Origin: Rhizobacter sp.
GTDB taxonomy: Bacteria > Pseudomonadota > Gammaproteobacteria > Burkholderiales > Burkholderiaceae_C
Length of the DNA: 6,970 nucleotides
Assembly (NCBI GenBank): GCA_025351675.1
Contig: JANXVK010000081.1
Location: 1 to 6,970 of the forward strand
Reading direction: 5' to 3'
The translations under genes and the position numbers were made by a program. Under the pieces are notes generated by a model. The model saw nothing but the letters and a program-made list of their open reading frames with translations. It had not been told where the DNA came from and made no database searches. Within the stretch, counting starts at the first letter, position 1, and the number at the start of each line of letters is the position of its first letter. Positions 6,083-6,970 of the stretch are shown here, in pieces.

Positions 6083-6642
6083 TGCGTCACTATGCGGCCC
6101 TGTCGCGCGACGAGATCCGCGCGACGTTCAAGGCCTTCTGCGATGCGCGACCCGTCGGCGCCAAGTTCGCGCACCGCGCGGCCGACGGGCCGGCGGGCTC
6201 GTCGCCGTCGATGAAGTGGGTGAATCCGCCGGTCGCGTTCATGCTGCATGCCGGCGTGCCGCTGCTGATGCAGGCCGGCGTGCACTTGCCCGGCCTGCAC
6301 GCCGGCGACGAAGCGCGTGTAGCGCTCGAAGGCTATCCCGGCATGCTCGCGCGCGAACTGCTCGGTGCGCGTTCGTACAAGAGCGACACGCGCGCGAAGC
6401 AGACGCCCGAGCGCCTGATCGCGCGCATCGACGTGGTCGACGCGCTCGACCAGGGCCGCACCCGCCTCGGCCTGCGCCTGAAGCTCACACACGCGCAGCG
6501 CGAGTCCCTCGTCGCCGACGCCAGCGGTGACCGCCTCGATGCCGTGCTCTGCCTCGTGCAGGCCGCATGGGCAACCACACGCCCGAACCACGGCCTGCCG
6601 CCCGACATCGACCCGCTCGAAGGCTGGATCGTCAGCGCCTGA
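6082..6642 (+). CDS. DUF429 C-terminal half (186 aa)
   Basis: The ATG at 6082 overlaps the stop of the N-terminal half as TGATG, an arrangement that allows re-initiation by a terminating ribosome. The half begins MRHYAALSRDEIR and holds the family blocks ARPVGAKFAHRAAD (22-35), SMKWVNPPVAFML (43-55), EGYPGMLAREL (Y85), SYKSD, and GDRLDAVLCLVQAAW with D150 and D153, the pair expected to complete an RNase H-type acidic cluster. It ends DPLEGWIVSA. The frame remains open far upstream, antisense to the S10 gene, but that part is not coding. Confidence 0.6.
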   Translation: MRHYAALSRDEIRATFKAFCDARPVGAKFAHRAADGPAGSSPSMKWVNPPVAFMLHAGVPLLMQAGVHLPGLHAGDEARVALEGYPGMLARELLGARSYKSDTRAKQTPERLIARIDVVDALDQGRTRLGLRLKLTHAQRESLVADASGDRLDAVLCLVQAAWATTRPNHGLPPDIDPLEGWIVSA

Positions 6643-6658
6643 CGGCGCGCAGCGCCGT
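6642..6658 (+). terminator. Possible terminator hairpin after DUF429
   Basis: ACGGCGC (6642-6648) and GCGCCGT (6652-6658) pair perfectly over 7 bp with the loop GCA, starting at the last base of the DUF429 stop codon. Only two further Ts follow the arm (TTT at 6658-6660 in all), so the U-tract is weak. It is the most terminator-like structure before the next gene. Confidence 0.45.
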
Positions 6659-6706
6659 TTCGCCGATGTCTGGCGCAGCGCGCCGTCTCGCCCGATCTCT
6701 GGCGCA
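6647..6706. repeat. Imperfect tandem repeat, two units plus a partial third
   Basis: Unit 1 (6647-6672, 26 bases) and unit 2 (6673-6701, 29 bases) both start GCGCAGCGC and end GAT-TCTG. They differ by two substitutions and three inserted bases. A third start, GCGCA, follows at 6702-6706. It lies between the DUF429 stop and the antiporter gene, and unit 1 overlaps the terminator-like hairpin. It is probably a local duplication. Confidence 0.6.
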
Positions 6707-6743
6707 CCACCTCGTCCGACACGCGCCGCGGCGGGGCTCTGCT

Positions 6744-6747
6744 AAGG
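6744..6747 (+). promoter_or_regulatory. Ribosome binding site of the antiporter gene
   Basis: AAGG lies nine bases before ATG 6757, the most plausible Shine-Dalgarno in the window. It supports this start, which is also where the first transmembrane helix begins. Confidence 0.55.
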
Positions 6748-6756
6748 TCGTCGGTC

Positions 6757-6970
6757 ATGCACGCATTCAACCTGCTGCTGCTCGCTGGGGGGCTGCTGGT
6801 CTTCATCAGCCTGCTCGCCGGCGTGGCCTCGACCCGCCTCGGCCTGCCGTTTTTGCTGGTGTTTCTGGTGGCGGGGATGCTGGTCGGCGTCGATGGCCCG
6901 ATCGGCGTGCGCTTCGACAACGCGCAGTTCGCGGCCTGGGTCGGCAACGCGGCGCTCGCGATGATCCTTC
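6757..6970 (+). CDS. cvrA: K+/H+ antiporter, CvrA/NhaP2 family (C-terminus outside window)
   Basis: The first 71 codons are visible and run off the window end. The protein starts with a hydrophobic helix (MHAFNLLLLAGGLLVFISLLAG reading on, about residues 4-22). Next come the CPA1 family blocks STRLGLPFLLVFLVAGMLVG (about 26-45), DGPIGVRFDN, and a third hydrophobic stretch NAALAMIL. The order RLG-P-LLVFL-GML-GVDG-G-FDN-NLALAIIL matches the N-terminus of E. coli CvrA (NhaP2) closely as I recall it. These inner-membrane proteins exchange K+ (or other cations) for H+ and help with osmotic and pH balance; full-length members have about 12-13 helices and cytosolic TrkA_C/CorC-like domains, all beyond the window. 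It follows the broken DUF429 gene after 114 bases and probably has its own promoter, though I see no good -35/-10 pair. Confidence 0.85.
   Translation, partial: MHAFNLLLLAGGLLVFISLLAGVASTRLGLPFLLVFLVAGMLVGVDGPIGVRFDNAQFAAWVGNAALAMIL

Larger units (their letters stand above)
5822..6642 (+). pseudogene. DUF429 (predicted RNase H-fold nuclease) gene broken by a one-base frameshift
   Basis: The two consecutive reading frames here together make one DUF429 protein (PF04250, COG2410; RNase H-like fold, function unproven). The first frame ends at TGA 6080-6082. The second, one base back, continues through CTG ATG CGT CAC with no gap in conserved content. The span is 821 bases; adding one base between about 6074 and 6078 gives 822, or 273 residues plus stop, a normal family length. 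The join would then read WA-x-LMRHYAALSRDEIR, which fits my memory of intact Burkholderiales homologues. It is either a recent one-base deletion, a sequencing or assembly error, or a gene split in two that still works by coupled translation. Codon bias is undamaged on both sides and no other disruption is present, so the change is recent or an error. Confidence 0.75.

Noticed and set aside
6068..6087. Programmed -1 ribosomal frameshift joining the DUF429 halves
   Set aside because: No slippery heptamer and only a 5-bp hairpin; a missing base or coupled re-initiation is simpler.
1..6970. A new multi-gene system, defence island, CRISPR array or mobile element
   Set aside because: All genes belong to known families with mostly unrelated roles and alternating strands; no spaced repeats, transposase, integrase or terminal inverted repeats were seen.

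Overview
This is a compact, very G+C-rich stretch of bacterial chromosome with strong third-position G/C bias. The protein families and gene pairings suggest a betaproteobacterium, probably of the order Burkholderiales. That placement is an inference from family resemblance and composition; there is no rRNA or marker gene to fix it. I see no mobile element, tRNA, rRNA, CRISPR array or phage gene, and no gene-free stretch longer than about 115 bases. I found no convincing new multi-gene system; it reads as ordinary housekeeping and accessory chromosome.

Layout, left to right: (1) the C-terminal part of a YbhP-like endonuclease/exonuclease/phosphatase-fold protein on the plus strand, which overlaps by 4 bases (ATGA) (2) a ClsB-type cardiolipin synthase with two HKD motifs. 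Facing these on the minus strand are (3) a small DUF805 membrane protein and, upstream of it, (4) an L-asparaginase II of the Rhizobium etli ReAV class. Diverging from the asparaginase is (5) a ChaN-like lipoprotein on plus. It converges, with a 9-base gap, on (6) an S10 serine carboxypeptidase on minus that has no signal peptide. A 22-base divergent gap separates this from (7) a DUF429 (RNase H-fold) gene on plus that is broken in two by a one-base frameshift at a TGATG stop/start overlap. Last comes (8) the first 71 codons of a CvrA/NhaP2-type K+/H+ antiporter on plus.

Only the YbhP/ClsB pair looks like a functional unit: the same neighbours occur in the E. coli ybhP-clsB(ybhO)-ybhN cluster and act in membrane phospholipid metabolism. 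The rest are apparently independent genes packed closely in alternating orientation. Both convergent junctions (clsB/DUF805 and chaN/S10) carry a hairpin whose two arms contain the two stop codons. The most interesting points are the split DUF429 gene, the very short divergent region in front of it, and the leaderless S10 peptidase.
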